Shown: positions 1-30,812 of the stretch, one piece after another
How the letters are laid out: every line of letters starts with the position of its first letter
Position numbering within the stretch: position 1 is the first letter of the stretch
NCBI GenBank assembly: GCA_005281725.1
Contig: SSBO01000003.1
Span: 10,599,251-10,663,250 of the forward strand
Direction: 5' to 3'
DNA length: 64,000 nt
From: Wuchereria bancrofti
Lineage: Eukaryota; Nematoda; Chromadorea; Rhabditida; Onchocercidae
Translations under genes and position numbers: made by a program
The notes under the pieces: generated by a model
What the model was told of the DNA's origin: nothing
Seen by the model: only the letters and a program-made list of their open reading frames with translations
Databases searched by the model: none

Positions 1-208
1 ATTTGAAACCACAGATAAGAGGAAAAAAACTAAACAAGCAAAAACTTTGCATCATCCACTTTGAATTGTCAACGAAGAAACTTCAGTAGAAAGAATGAAG
101 GAAAGAGACGAAAAGGAAAATTTGACATTATGCAGACAGAAGAACAGATATATGTATTAGCTAGCAAACAAAACTGCTGACTAACAACTGTAAGAACAAA
201 AAGCAAAC

Positions 209-3200
209 CTTTTCAAGAGTTAATTTTTCGTCAGGGATAAAAAAATCAAAATGCAACTTATCAGGACCAATAAATGAACCCATCTGACGGACTGACACAC
301 CAAATACTTTTTCAAGAGCAAAATGAAGAATATGAGTAGCAGTATGACCACACATTAACAAAAATCGTTGCTTCTGTAAAGATGAGGAAACATAGAAGTA
401 TAAAAAAAAACTGTATTTCTCATGATAAGGGCTGAAGAGAGATTAGAAGTAATAATTTTAGAAACACTTTACACTTACAGGATCTATAATTTGCGTCAGG
501 TTTACGCCCTTCTCCAAAGTTTCATCATCTGCTACTTCCCCTGTATGGATGATGTAGCCATTTCGTCTTTTCACACTATTCACAATGAATATAGTATTCT
601 AGAAAAAATAGGAAAAATTATCATAAATAATAAAGACCCGTGATAATAATATATCATTGTTATAACTCGGTTTTGTCCACTTTTTCATTTCCAGATAATG
701 AAACTAAATGATTATTTAAACAAAAATTACGTATATTTTACAAAAGAAATTCAAAAAATTGTTCTATAAATTCTATAATTTGAGTATGTTAATCACATTT
801 AAATTATCTTGAAGGATGCCTCTGTCGTACAGTTGCCCTCCTTGTTCAGCAAAAAAGATAGTCGAATCCATAACGACAGACCCTAATTCCCCTGGTTGAA
901 GCGCCATTACATTTTTACCATTGACATCAAAGATTGCCACAACAGTACCCGTCCTGCTCGGGAATTCTAAAAATTCTTTTTCCACTTTTTTGTAAATTTA
1001 GATCTAAGCAAACCCGTCTTTTTTATTTAAAAAGAACTTGTTAAGAAAGTTGAAGGCAAATGTATTGTGATGTTTAATATAAAGTCTCATTTCCTTAAAT
1101 ACAAGAAACTCGCGTCCCATCGGTTTTGGAGCTATTTAAAGATTAAAGTATGAAATAAACTGAATATTTCGATAATCTAAGTTTGTTCTACATCAATTTT
1201 CACTCAATATAAGTTTATCTATATTGATCAAAAAATTTGCCCACCATATTTGCCCAATTCGGTCCGTTCGCAGCAATATTTTTCTGAATCATTCGTTGGC
1301 TCTACACCATTCAGTATCATTTCTTCTAAATCGATTTTTTGCCAAAGCTCCTCTCCGGCTTTTTGAGCTTTCTAAAACTTCTTTCCACAAATAAAAAGAT
1401 ACAATTTACTGGTATCGTGTTTCAAAAATATTCTCTTAGAGGTATACTATTTTATAAAAATTACCAACGTTAGAAGTCCTAGTTGACAGTGGAATATAAA
1501 CAATAAAAATAAGCATCGCTCATATGTGCTAAGCTTTCCGAAATATAAGTACTTTTATGTTTTTGTCTTAATTTCCAAACTAAACAATTATAGAGTGATT
1601 ATAAAAGAGAGCAAATAGCAAAATTATCACCTAATACAAAACATAATATTTGAACTGAAAAATCACCTGAAAATTCGTCAGACATTGCTGGAAACCATCT
1701 ACATCAACTTTCAACCCTTTTTCACTGCATATCTTCTGGGTTATTGCCAATGGAAGACCGTAAGTTCCTGATAACATCCAAGCAATTTCTCCTAAAAATA
1801 ACGGTAAATTGATTGCATAACGAAAATATATGATTATATTTGCTTTTGAAAAAAATATATGAATGGGATGACAATGCATCAAGCGTAAGAGTAAAATTCA
1901 ATGCAGCACGTCTAACGGCAACTTAAATTTACGGTTTATCATTAAACCTTTATAGGTTATTTATTGCACAGCAATCAAATCACTTGAAGCATGAAGGTCC
2001 ATTTGAAGATTAATTAAATCCAGCCAAATAACTTTTCGAGACAAAAACTATCAAGGAAGTCGAAAAGAACAACGATACCTGACAGCACATGTTGCTGAGA
2101 TGCAATATCATGCTCAAGTAATTTGCAGCCTTTGTCATAAGTTCTCCAAAACAACTGTTCCTCAGACATAATCGTTTTAGCTATTACAGTTTCACAAGCT
2201 GCGACACTGTTGTACAGTAAAGTCTGAACGTGGACGAAAATAAATTTTTTGAAAATCCATCAAAAATTATTCATTTGGTTCATTTGAAAACTTAATTATA
2301 TCACTGAACTTACTATATGATTAACAAAATCAGGCACTAAAGATGCTAACATCCCGCGTTCTGCACCAAGCGTGAGGGTGAAATTCAATGCAGCACGTCG
2401 CAAAACCCGTCGAAGATGATACCTGGAAGAAAGCACTGTACGGAAGATACTGTAAGAGATACTGTACAGAAAAAAGGATACCATAAGAGTTCAACTAATA
2501 ATTATAGAAACATTTCGAAACTTGGAATTGACTGTTGCTAACAAAAGACCAAAGAATTGTGAAAATGTGTAATAGGAATAGAGCATATCAGAAGTAGAAA
2601 GAAAGATAAATATATGACAAAATTAACAAGAAGGACATCTCTTATTCAACTTGTTGGTATTAAATATTGGATAAAATAATAAACGGAAATAAAATATTGA
2701 CACTTTTGTCATTAAACAAATGCACCCTAAGATCTAAGAGATAAGAGAGAAGCATCCTAAGCAAAACAAACCCTCGATTTCGTGAACCAGGTTCAACACC
2801 GTCTGAAATCATAATACAAGCAGCACGAAGATGATCAGCGATAATTCGATATGCTGTATCGACATCTCCCAATTGTCCACCATATCCTCCAACTTTCGAA
2901 TACTAGAAATTTGGAATTCAAAGAAAAAATAAGATCATTAATGTACAAGACTTCAAGCAAGGATAAAATTTAAAAACTTTTAAAGGTGAACTGAAATTCG
3001 AAAATCCTAAAACCAACCTTATGAATAATTCTCATTAATGGAAGAAATAAATCGGTATCATAGGCAGAGTGTAATCCTTGGACAATACTCACTAATCGTT
3101 CGAAGCCCATTCCGCAATCTATGTACAACGTTGGTAAACTACTGATTTTGCCTGATATATCCCTGTGATGAACTGTTCTGGACTGACATGGTATTTTATT

Positions 3201-4610
3201 CATTTCTTTTTGCTCAAACTTTCTAATTTTTCTAAATTCCAACAAGGAAAAATTTTGAAACTTTCCAGTAATACTAAAATTTCTTCGAATATTAAAAATA
3301 AGGGTAACAGAATCTTGAAAATACTACCTATTGAACTGCATAAAAACAAGATTCCAAATTTCGACTACTGTTGGATTACTTGAATTAACAAGTTTCTGTG
3401 CCTTTCGATTACCAATAAGATCATAATGAATTTCCGAACAAGGACCACATGGACCCGTCTGAGCCATCTCCCAGAAATTATGATTGGAACAAAAGCCAAG
3501 AACACGATCTTCAGGGACACTGCAAAAGATAACAAACCATTTTGTTACCACTGTGATAAACCATGTAGATACTTTTTATTTCGAAACAAAATTTCTAACT
3601 ATACCCTAATTTAATCCAAATATCGCGGCATTCACGATCTTCCTTTAACTTCATGCTTTCATCTCCACTGAAATATGTAACATATAACCGATCAGCTGGT
3701 ATCTTGAGGATGTCTGTAAGGAAGTTCCATGCATATAAACATGCTTCCGCCTGAAACGAGGAAACTTGCTGGGCTGCTCACGATTTCCGACACGAGATTT
3801 CGAACAAAAGCTAAAAATTTCAAATCTCTACCAACATGCAACCCTGATTATAGTATGCTTCCTATTCATCTAGTATCAATTCATTTCTTCAGCTCGAACA
3901 AATAAAGACCACATTTAAGTGAAGTTAACATGCAAAGTTGAAATGGCAATGAGTACTACAGTTTCTGTTATATACTACGACATTTTAAGCCTACTAATGT
4001 TCTAAAAAACTATAAAAGTGGCATTATTTTAATACCTTTAACAGCAACAAAATAAAAATTAGAACTTAAAATTCAAAACCTTTGAGTAGCCACCAAATGA
4101 ATAGTTTCCAAGCATTTCGAAAAATGTATGATGCGTCAAATCACGGCCAACATCATCAAAATCATTATGCTTTCCACCAACACGAATACACTTTTGCCAG
4201 TTAACAACATTACGCAAAGCAGCCAATTTGCCTTCTGTATATTTAGCACCCAGAAAAAGTGGCTTGAACTGAAATGAAAATATGTACATACATACGTATT
4301 TTTTTTTTTTAGAAAACCCTTCATGTTGAAAACATGGAACGATATCTAAGCATTTCTTTATAAAAGTTAAGTAGGAATTTTCTTAAGAAAACTTTAAAGT
4401 ACATACCTGATTCATTCCCGCATTAACGAATGTAACGGAGTTATCATCTTCTGGAATAACGGATGAAGAAGGCACATATTTATGATTATGTTCTTTAAAG
4501 TACTCTAAAAAAGATAAACGAATTTGTTGTGCCGATAAACGACGTACATGCACACGTAAACATGTAATGGCCCAGATATGATATGCAGTATTCGACCATA
4601 ATTTATTCAT
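209..4610 (-). CDS. alanyl-tRNA synthetase, 3' part off the window, probably mitochondrial
   Basis: Charges tRNA-Ala and edits mischarged products. Thirteen exons keep one reading frame: 4407-4610, 4080-4268, 3605-3750, 3328-3519, 3018-3162, 2772-2902, 2314-2422, 2079-2223, 1667-1791, 1245-1371, 797-984, 479-598 and 209-373. Class II core motifs are visible: [11 protein letters not shown] and NAGMNQ in exon 1, RVGGKHND and [10 protein letters not shown] in exon 2, [19 protein letters not shown] in exon 4, [10 protein letters not shown] in exon 5 and [12 protein letters not shown] across exons 6-7. The editing domain shows AEQGGQ (exon 11) and HTATHILHF (exon 13, HxxxH metal site). The rest of the editing and C-Ala domains would lie left of position 1. 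About 25 residues precede the conserved core and are rich in Arg, Trp and hydrophobic residues without acidic ones, which suggests a mitochondrial leader; this is inference. A TTTGCAG acceptor sits at 4635-4641, just upstream of the chosen ATG, and could be a trans-splice site. The frame is open back to it, so a further upstream exon is possible. Confidence 0.93.
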
Positions 4611-4641
4611 CACGAATACATCACCAATTTCTGCAAAGAAA

Positions 4642-6397
4642 AAAAAAGAAAGTAAAAAGCAAAATGTAAATGTGTTTCACATGTACTTTTCTCCTCACAC
4701 TTATATTTATTCTTTTATTATGTCACAACGCAACATTACGTTAAATTAATACCGTCATCTCTCTTATGCTGTTACTTTAGTTGATATAATAAAAGATAAG
4801 CATAAATGTAGTGTCGAAATATTATTGTTATATAACAAAAAAGATTACTAATAAGTAATATTTTCCTTCATTTTCTGTAATTTTTCTCCCAGTAATTTAA
4901 AAATTTTCTTAACATCACATAAATTTTACTTCACTAATACTTTATATATATATATGTATACTATAGCGTTTAACCAATCAGTTCCATCACATCAATCCAT
5001 AAGTGTCGTCACGTCAATCCGTGGAATTCGTCAGATCAACCCCTGGAATCCATCACGTCTATCCATCACGTATCCATCAGGTGGACTAAGGCAGGAACAA
5101 AATGAAATAGTCTGTCTCACTGTATCATTTATCATTCTTTTATTGGAATTGTGTTTTCTTCAGAAAAATTTACTGATGTCATTAAGAGTGGAAAGGATGG
5201 TAGCCAAGTGCGATGCAACAATTAGCCTAGTTGGTTGAGACTTGTCTAGGCCATTTACTATTATGTTTGAATTCAGCCTTTCACACACTTTCTCCATATT
5301 AAGTTTAATTTTATACTGTTTAATAGAATAATAAAAGTTAGTGAATAATTTCTTCTTCATCCTTTGACATTCTTCATTATCGTATGGAAATTAAGATATT
5401 GCATTTTAAAACTTATCTATTACTACTAAATTTTCCAGTGAAATTTTACTAGGAAGAATTATTGTTTATTCACAAAATTTATATAAACATGTAATAATTG
5501 TAACGTATGAGCAAATATTGTATTATTTATTCTAACTTATTCGAAATTTAATATTAATTTAAATAATTTAGTTACGGACCTAATACTTACCAAATTTTAT
5601 AGATTGTATTAAAATGAAAAATTTCAATTGTTGTATTGATAAATTGAAGTATTAAATAAATTTATTCAATATAAATTTATAAATTATAATTTGTTAAAGA
5701 GGTATACAAACATGCTATCATCAATTACTCATTTGAATGATATTATTTTAAATGGCACATATTATATCAATTTATTCGTTATCTATTATTTTATACTTCT
5801 TAATTATTTACTTAATCTTACTTACAGAGTATTGGCATTTTACAAATTCGTGTAAATTTACAATAACGAATTTTTCTTCTCAAATAAATGTAAGCTAATA
5901 AATTTAACTTAACACATCATATTCTATTCTGATTCTGAAAAATACTACCATGTATTTTGAGAAAAGAAAAAATGAAATGAAAAATTCATGAAATTTTGAC
6001 ATAATTTTTCATTTGAATTTTTTCGTTTTCAAAAAAATGAAATAAATAAATAAAAAGGAATCAAAACTTGGAAATTTTAAATTGCACTTGTTTCATTTTT
6101 AAGAAAAAGAAAACGATCTGATTTAATCAAGCAGAATGTTCGATTTATCGAAAATTACTTTTTTCTCTTCTGAAACCATTTTAAAATTTATTTTTGTGCA
6201 AGAAAGGGTTATTTCTTTCTTGCTTTCTTTTTTTTCTTTTTTTTTTGGAAATATAAAAATGGACTGATCTAAAAAAAATTGAAACAAAATAATAATTTCA
6301 CAAAAGCGTATTTTTTATGCAATCTGTGAAATTAATAAACTAAATGATAATTGATTACATTATCAGTTAAGCAACAAATCATATGTAGAATATACTG
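4642..6397. other. intergenic, AT-rich, with a degenerate tandem repeat
   Basis: This is the spacer between the 5' end of the alanyl-tRNA synthetase gene and the 3' end of malic enzyme copy 1. I see no exon with supporting splice sites. The interval 4981-5290 is visibly less AT-rich than its surroundings and holds a short imperfect tandem repeat and a tRNA-like box A. The remainder is low-complexity A/T sequence. Confidence 0.6.
4981..5090. repeat. degenerate ~22-bp tandem repeat
   Basis: Successive blocks starting at 4981, 5003, 5025 and 5047 share the pattern TCCATCACRTCAATCC with substitutions (CATCACATCAATCC, CGTCACGTCAATCC, CGTCAGATCAACCC, CATCACGTCTATCC). The spacing is 22 bases. The block ends in three closely spaced CCATCA words. 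The origin is unknown. Confidence 0.6.
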
Positions 6398-17345
<10,948 letters not shown>

Positions 17346-18875
17346 TTTTGTTTATTTTTTGCTGTTCGCTTTGAGATATAACTTTAATTTTGATTTTATT
17401 AATTTCATTAATGGTGCTTTTCTGCTTCCCTTTTTTACAATAAAAAAAAAAAGTATTAAACATAACGAAATTATGTTGCTAATTCAAATCATTGCGAACA
17501 AGAAAAAAGGTTCATTAAAATCTAAACATACTTTAAATTAATTTTGAAAGAATTTAAGTGAAAATTCACTACCTAATTTAAGTAAAAAATTATGGTACTA
17601 TACTTCGTTTTAGAGGAATCTTTGAAAATATCATTTTTGATAGCGACAAATATGATTGTACCTATATTACCAACTCATTATCGAGATATAGCATAATAAA
17701 GAAAAATCATAAAATTTCAAAACTCTTTGTTGTATATCGCTGAATTCTTTCAAATTAGGAAAGATAATAGATAAATAACTAACCAACGCTGATACAAAAA
17801 TTTAAGAGTAATATTCAAAAAAAAATTTTTTTCAAAATTACATAAACAATTTTGCAACAGGTGACGAATATAATTTAATTTGCATTTCACCAAATTTATT
17901 AAAAAATTTGTTCAACTAGGTTTATTTAATTTAGTAGGTCATTCTGAATCATTTAAAATATACCACTTCAATTTTTTGGTGATCTTTATTACTGCCAAAA
18001 TTAAATACACAATGAATATTGTATACCTCTATATCCGTCAATAAATTGAAATCTACAAACTGTTATCAATACTAGCATCATATAGGTATTATTCTAACAG
18101 ACTGACAAATTAACAAAAGTTTAAACGAAATTCAAAAGAAAAGGTTTGATCCACACACTTAAATTATTTTTGATTGTGGTGTTAATCACTTTAATTTCTA
18201 GCGTGACAAACTTTTTCTTGCCACTATCATATATTTGAAAATTATCAGAATTAATTGGAACTAGTTTTATGTTATTTGATCACAGAAAATTTTAAACTTG
18301 ACCAAAACTTACTAGAATATTTTTTTGATATCGTAGAAAAGCATAGCATGAAGCTAAATTAATACAGAAGGAAAAGAAACAAATCAAAAGAAGAACTGAT
18401 GCATAAACTTGATTTTAAACTATTACCAATAATTCAGGTTTCAACAGAGATCATTAGTGATATACTAAGCTAGAAAATAATCATTCATTCGTAGGCAAAG
18501 AGAGACAGACAGATAAGTAACTAAGAAAAACAAAGCAACAAAAATTTGAAAAATGAATTATAATTTTACGAAATGAAACAAGAAAGCAGTAAGAGTTTAT
18601 AGTTTGATTTAATTAATAATAAATTTATAGATTAAACAATGTATACTGTTTGCATGCAACAATGACCTTAAATAATTACAGCATTTTCAATCAAATCATT
18701 TTTTACAAATCACTGGCATTGGCATTGAATGAATAATTCTAAATGTAATAATATTTAATTTCTCAACAAACTACTAACTGGCCACTATTTTAAATCATTT
18801 AATGAAAAAAAGTGAAAAAATGTTGTTTACTAGCAACATTTAAATGATTAATCTAATGAATGATTTCATCATCAT
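17346..18875. other. spacer between malic enzyme pseudogene and copy 3
   Basis: AT-rich sequence with no recognisable exon, RNA gene or tandem repeat. Confidence 0.5.
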
Positions 18876-25387
<6,512 letters not shown>

Positions 25388-26819
25388 TATTTCGGATCTG
25401 AAATATACAAATAACGCATCTGTATTTACTGGTGCGACGACTGAGATATCCCAGAAGCCACAAAATAGAACTGCGGGGAAAAGATCGACGATCGGTCAAC
25501 TGTGTATTGTTCATTATGTGTATTATATATATGTGTGTGTGTGTGTGTATGTGTGCGTATGTATGTGTGTCTGTGTGCATGTATGTGTGTATGTACGTGT
25601 GTCTCTGTGTGTATGTGTGAATGGATGGGTGATTATAAAATTGTATGTGTGATTATAAAATTTTAAGGAGTGTTAAAATTTAGCCGGAGGGAGGGAAAGG
25701 AAAAAGTTGGGATTTTATTAAAACATTATATGGAACTAGAAGAGAGCATGTATAAGTGAGAGACAGGAATGACTGAAGTAAATTAACGAAATATAAACAA
25801 AATATGTAAGAGAAGAGTATATAAGAATAAAATGTTTAAAAATTTTTATAAAAGGTTTGGGTTGAGAAAGTATCCAGAGAATGTGAGAAAAAAATAATCA
25901 TTCCGTTTTCGCTTTGTCAGTTGGAATAGAATAATATAAATATCGTCGATAATTTTCTATACATACACGTACACGTACGTATGTGTACATACACGCACAC
26001 ATAGACGTATATGTCAGACATTATTAAATTGAACTAACATAAAATGGGAATAAAATTTTGTGGTATTTATCATGAATGAAAAATTGTCGTAGTGTTAATC
26101 AATTAAACATTTGTAACTATTGAAATAATTTATTGATCTGACTAAGAGAATTTTATTAATAATTTCTATTAATTAGGGATATGTATGTATATGTGAAATA
26201 CTTTGAAGATAGAATTAAAGTAAAAAAAATAAAATAAAACACAAAATAAAATTATTAATTGAAAGTAAGTAACATTTTAAAATATTCCTCTATTTTTTTC
26301 CTTGCTTCTCCTTCTTTCCCTCTTTCTCTCTCTCTTTCTCCCATTTCTTTCTCTGAATATATATTAATCAATACTACACAATGAGGTAAATTTATTTTTG
26401 TTATCAATAAAATATCACATATTGATGAAAATTTGTAAATACCAATAAGAGTATATGATTAACTATCAATTAGTAATATCATAAAAACAAATCAATACTA
26501 ACCGGAATTAATATGATAAGCAATCCGGTGAAACTTCAGAATTATTAAGTTGTCATGATGCGATAGAAATATGAAATGGAAATTTTTTCATTCAGCTGTA
26601 AGAATAATAACAATAAGTAAGCAATAATGAAAAATAATAAGGTGAAATAATAGTGATAATAATGAACAATGATAATGGCAATAATAGCAAACCCAAATTT
26701 TTATTTTATCATATTTATTACTAATATCACATTTCATTATTGCATCTATTATTTCCTCTAATAACTTCTTGTCATTTTTCATTATCTATTATTACTATTA
26801 TTTATTATTATTATCATTA
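25388..26819. other. upstream region of malic enzyme copy 3, up to the assembly gap
   Basis: Presumed promoter side of the complete malic enzyme gene. It contains the TG-rich tract at 25528-25625 and a pyrimidine-rich run near 26289-26352. I see no supported exon. Confidence 0.45.
25528..25625. repeat. imperfect (TG)n / TGTATG repeat
   Basis: About 100 bases of alternating purine-pyrimidine sequence of the type TGTGTGTATGTGTG lie 140-240 bases upstream of the malic enzyme copy 3 start codon. In one plus-strand frame it forms a repetitive Val-Cys reading frame, which is an artefact. Confidence 0.9.
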
Positions 26820-27157
26820 NNNNNNNNNNNNNNNNNNNNNNNNNNNNNNNNNNNNNNNNNNNNNNNNNNNNNNNNNNNNNNNNNNNNNNNNNNNNNNNNN
26901 NNNNNNNNNNNNNNNNNNNNNNNNNNNNNNNNNNNNNNNNNNNNNNNNNNNNNNNNNNNNNNNNNNNNNNNNNNNNNNNNNNNNNNNNNNNNNNNNNNNN
27001 NNNNNNNNNNNNNNNNNNNNNNNNNNNNNNNNNNNNNNNNNNNNNNNNNNNNNNNNNNNNNNNNNNNNNNNNNNNNNNNNNNNNNNNNNNNNNNNNNNNN
27101 NNNNNNNNNNNNNNNNNNNNNNNNNNNNNNNNNNNNNNNNNNNNNNNNNNNNNNNNN
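26820..27157. other. assembly gap (338 N)
   Basis: Unresolved bases. The left flank is a run of ATT/ATTATT repeats, which probably caused the assembly break. Confidence 0.99.
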
Positions 27158-27645
27158 TAGAACTATTTAAGATGATCAATTGAAATAACCAAAATAACAA
27201 CTGCGGAATGTCAGTTAACAATTATTGTTTTGATTGAAAGAAAAGAAGAAATCAAAAAACAAAAATGCTTAAAAAAGGCAAAAGAAGAATAAATTTTAAA
27301 TTTATTTGTTGACTATTTAAGACATTACTGTTCGATTTTAAGTTTATTATTGTTTATTTAAGATATTGCTATTTGTTCATATAATACCAAATTTTTTTTT
27401 ATCGGTTTAAGTTATAATAAAATTAAAATTAAACAATTGTATTTAGATGCAGCAATGATTTCGATTATTTCCTTTCTTTTTTATCAATTATTAAAGTTTG
27501 AAACAAAAAAAAGACATTACTGTATACTGTAATATGTCATTGATATTACTGTACACTACCGTACCTCACTGATACGAAACTAAAGACTGACTATATCCCA
27601 CTGATTGCACACAACCAATAATTAAATAAATGAAACAATTGATCG

Positions 27646-27724
<79 letters not shown>

Positions 27725-30700
27725 ATATAAAATGTTTAGGAAGTTTTATACAATATACAAAATTATCAAAAAATGAAAATGGAAAGAGATATAAAGAAAC
27801 ATTTAGGAATATTTCATAAGATATAAAAAATATATATGCATGAAATAATCAGTCAAATGTCATTTTCTTTTTTTTTTTTGAAGAAAGCAAATTTAAAAAA
27901 TAACAAAAAGCAAGTGGAAAAAGTAATCATGTGAAATAAAAAGTGTTAACAAAACTTAAAGTTCGGAAAACAGGAGAAATGTTTGAAGTTTTGATTTTGT
28001 AAAAAACGACTAATATGTTATGAGGAAAATTTCATGATTTCAATTTATAAATCAATAAATTCGGACATACAATAATATGTAATTAAACTTTTCCTATACA
28101 ATAATTTTGTAAAATAATGCATAAATGAAAAGAAATTTCAATTATTATTTCATAATCATTTAAAAAATTTCTTCACATTTATTAGAAGAAAAGTATGAGA
28201 GAAGGGCTTATTATATAAGTTTAAAAACGAAACAAAATTATGAAATTTCCAGCCTAAAATTCAACAGATTTCTCTTTTACACCAAATACTGCGAGATAAA
28301 TGCGCTTGGAAAACAATATAATAATTTGTAAAGAAAGAAAAAAAAACAAACGAAGAATAAAAACTGATTATTTCAAAAATAATTATCGCAAATATTATTA
28401 TTATCTATTATTATTATTAATTATTATTATTATTAGTTATTAAATTGTTATTGTTAATAACAATTATGCAAGTAAAAGTAATATCATTTTGAAATGAATC
28501 ATATTTATGCACACCACTTATTCACCTCAATAATATCCCAGAAATTTCGTTATTTTGGGAAAATAATTAAAAATGAAAAAAAAAAACAGGAAGTGTAGTG
28601 TGTCTATTATATAAAACGAAAGAGACGGAAAAAAAGGGATCGAAATACAGAACATCAAAATATTTAGCTTTTTTAGAGATTGAAAAATGAATTCAGAGCG
28701 AATGAAAAAGGAAAGGAAATACCAAAAAATAAAAATTATCAAAATTAAAATGATAAATTGTAGTCGAATTTTTGTTTTTTCTTTTTTATTCACTAAAAAT
28801 GTTACATTATATTATACAGCGAAAAAAAAAAGAAAACTTGAAAGGTGAATCATATTTTATGCTACCTAAATAGCATAATTTCATTTAAAATTAACAAAAT
28901 TATGTCAACAAACTGTTGTCATTATGTGCTATTAGCTGTTTCTTTTTTCAGTTAATAAGTTTGAGTATTAACGAGTGAATAGAAGAATCCATTTAAATTC
29001 ACTGAATACAAGCAAATTCTATGAATAACTATGGCTTTTTCTGAAAGGAAAGGAATGCTGCAATATTTACGTTTAACATAATTTAATCAACTATAAATTC
29101 AATTTTCAGATTTGAGTTCACCAAAACCTTAACATTCAGTTTAGTCTAACGATAATTTTAGGCTTAATTTATGCAACATTCCAAACTAATTGTTTCACTT
29201 CAGCTTGATCTCATCAAAACTAGCTTGCATCATGTTTGATGTTTATTGAAATAATTCTTCGGTGCAGGTATAGATAGCACCCTTTTGTCACCCCAATATA
29301 TTATTATTCGTATCGCCAGAAAGCTAATATATTCTGGGATTTGCAAAATGAAATTACTACAGTATATTCCTCACGTAAGGAAGACTAATTTCAAACAAAT
29401 AGTAAAGATGAAGAAATAAGATGAAATATGTTTTTGATTTTTCTTTAAAATTTTCCTCTGTTAGCTAGCATTCAATGCTATCCTCTTCATATGCATTATT
29501 TTTGAATTGTTTTTGAACACAATGTCACAATAATGAAACCATTTTTATTTTTCATTCAAAAATTAGGATTTACTAGTATCTTCAGTTTAAATATAAAAAT
29601 ATATCGATAATAATTAAGCAATAGCAACTGTAATGCTGCAACAAACTAATAGAAAGAGGGAGAGAGACAGGGAGAACGAGAAAGAGAAACAGGGAGTAAA
29701 AGAAAGAAAGAACAAACCTTTTGAAATAAAATCAGGAAACAAAAATTTAAAATGATGAAAAGTTATTTTCAGCTTCACAAACCAATTAACAGCATCCATT
29801 TACAAAGGAAAAACGAAAACCAACCGGTTAGAGCACAGCAAGCTTGCAAACATAAACAATAATATAAAGTACACGAAAACACTAATGAACGAAAAAAAGG
29901 TTCTGGCGACTAATACAGCAAGCTTTAGTTAAAAAGCCTAGGTATGATTGTTACCAATAATAAAATGTAACAATCATCGAAAGATGTAACAATAAGTGCA
30001 ACATTCTAATAATTTTAACAGTCAGCACAACTAATTCATTTTTGTAATTTCAAAAAAAAAAGGGAAACAAACTCACTAAAATACAACTAGCAGATTAATT
30101 AAGGATAAGTGGCTAAAAAGTCTTGTTGGAAAGGTTAGTGTCAATGATACATTATACAGTGAATTATTAACAAGAAACACATTAAAATTAATGCTCAAGT
30201 TTTCATGTTCTTATATTCCAAGGACTTATAAACAAAAGAGAATATCTTTCCACATCAACAAATAGAGGCATATATTTTGTTTACCTAATTTTGGTCAAAA
30301 AAGAAACCAACAGAAAGATCAATCAGTAAATAATAAGAATATGCAAGCCATTCAGGATCACAACTAAATTGATCAATTGCAAATAACATTTTGCATGTCA
30401 CAGAAGAAATTAGGAAAAAAAACAATGACAGCGTGTTTTGAAAAAGTGAAAATATGTGAAAAAAAATAAAGAATGAAATAGAATTTTCATTTCAAATATT
30501 ATACAATGGAACTGAAGGTCACATTTTATTGGATTTTGATGAATGAATAACATAACAAAAAGAAAAGAGAAAAAGAAAAGACGGCAAATATTTAAAAAAA
30601 GAAAAAATAGTAAGAGTTATAATTATGCACTAAAAAAAGACTAAATGAGCGCTTTCACAGAAATTTTGCACCATCTGTTTTCCCCTAAAACAATCTCGCA

Positions 30701-30812
30701 TCTAAACAGTTGCATGAAAACTTTTATGAATTTATCCTTTTCATGACGAAACATTTTATGAAAGCCTAAAAAAACAATGCAGTTAGGCATATTCCTAAAT
30801 AAACGGTACTTT
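27158..30812. other. gene-free stretch between the gap and the NFI gene
   Basis: AT-rich sequence with no reading frame flanked by credible splice sites. It holds the TTGA microsatellite at 27647-27724 and purine-rich stretches such as 29647-29710. It probably includes the 3' flank of the NFI gene at its right end. Confidence 0.5.
27647..27724. repeat. (TTGA)n microsatellite, about 19 units
   Basis: A perfect tetranucleotide array of 78 bases. The same motif occurs in the opposite orientation at 61684-61803. Confidence 0.98.

Noticed and set aside
26740..27221. Three reading frames crossing the N block
   Set aside because: They consist almost entirely of unknown bases; only the lack of stops in N keeps them open.
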